Shown here: positions 6,471 to 6,519 of the stretch, piece after piece
Position numbering within the stretch: the stretch's first letter is position 1
Layout: each line of letters begins with the position of its first letter
Notes under the pieces: model-generated
Database searches by the model: none
What the model saw: only the letters and a program-made list of their open reading frames with translations
What the model was told of the DNA's origin: nothing
Assembly (NCBI GenBank): GCA_044351685.1
Contig: JBILFK010000091.1
Span: forward strand, 1 to 6,519
Direction: 5' to 3'
Length of the DNA: 6,519 nucleotides
DNA from: JALHRI01 sp044351685
Lineage (GTDB): Bacteria; Pseudomonadota; Alphaproteobacteria; Rickettsiales; UBA3002
Translations under genes and position numbers: made by a program

Positions 6471-6495
6471 ACGAGCGACTGACGACGAGCGACTG
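6471..6495. repeat. Short tandem direct repeat (two 11-bp copies)
   Basis: ACGAGCGACTG occurs at 6471-6481 and again at 6485-6495, with three bases between, giving a 14-base period. It adjoins the REP-like palindrome and may be the flank of the same element. Confidence 0.5.
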
Positions 6496-6519
6496 GCCAC
6501 AGGCTATAAATCCTTCAGC

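Overview
The window looks chromosomal and alphaproteobacterial. It carries the end of an F0 ATP synthase operon in the order a, c, b', b. Two different b-type subunits (b' and b), with no F1 genes (atpH, A, G, D, C) directly behind them, is the usual alphaproteobacterial layout. The 41-residue L36 protein, which has lost most of its zinc ligands, also fits that class. Base composition is moderate. I cannot name the genus.

Layout: 1-404 is the C-terminal part of subunit a; 449-664 subunit c; 667-1194 subunit b'; 1205-1702 subunit b. On the same strand, after only 18 bases, come a predicted outer-membrane beta-barrel protein (1721-2518) and a 604-residue membrane glycosyltransferase (2518-4332) whose start codon overlaps the barrel gene's stop. 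These six genes may form one transcription unit, since no terminator is visible between them. A 93-base gap with a good sigma-70-type promoter leads to rpmJ (4426-4551). Next, at 4635-6044, is an unrecognised 469-residue Ala-rich protein with a LysM-like module at its N-terminus and a diverged second copy near its C-terminus. A small exported protein lies on the minus strand (6045-6425), tail to tail with it with no intergenic base. A REP-like palindrome and a short direct repeat precede that last gene.

How the genes may work together: the F0 genes build the proton channel and stator. The barrel/glycosyltransferase pair looks like an envelope-glycan module. The transferase has all the motifs of a processive (cellulose/hyaluronan synthase-like) GT2 enzyme. 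Its N-terminus carries two tandem 24-residue MshEN-type motifs with a 5-residue spacer, the architecture known to bind cyclic di-GMP, so polymer synthesis may be under second-messenger control. The LysM-like protein and the small exported protein also point to the cell envelope, but their functions are unknown. No tRNA, rRNA, CRISPR array, insertion sequence or convincing intrinsic terminator was seen. No stretch longer than about 100 bases lacks a gene.
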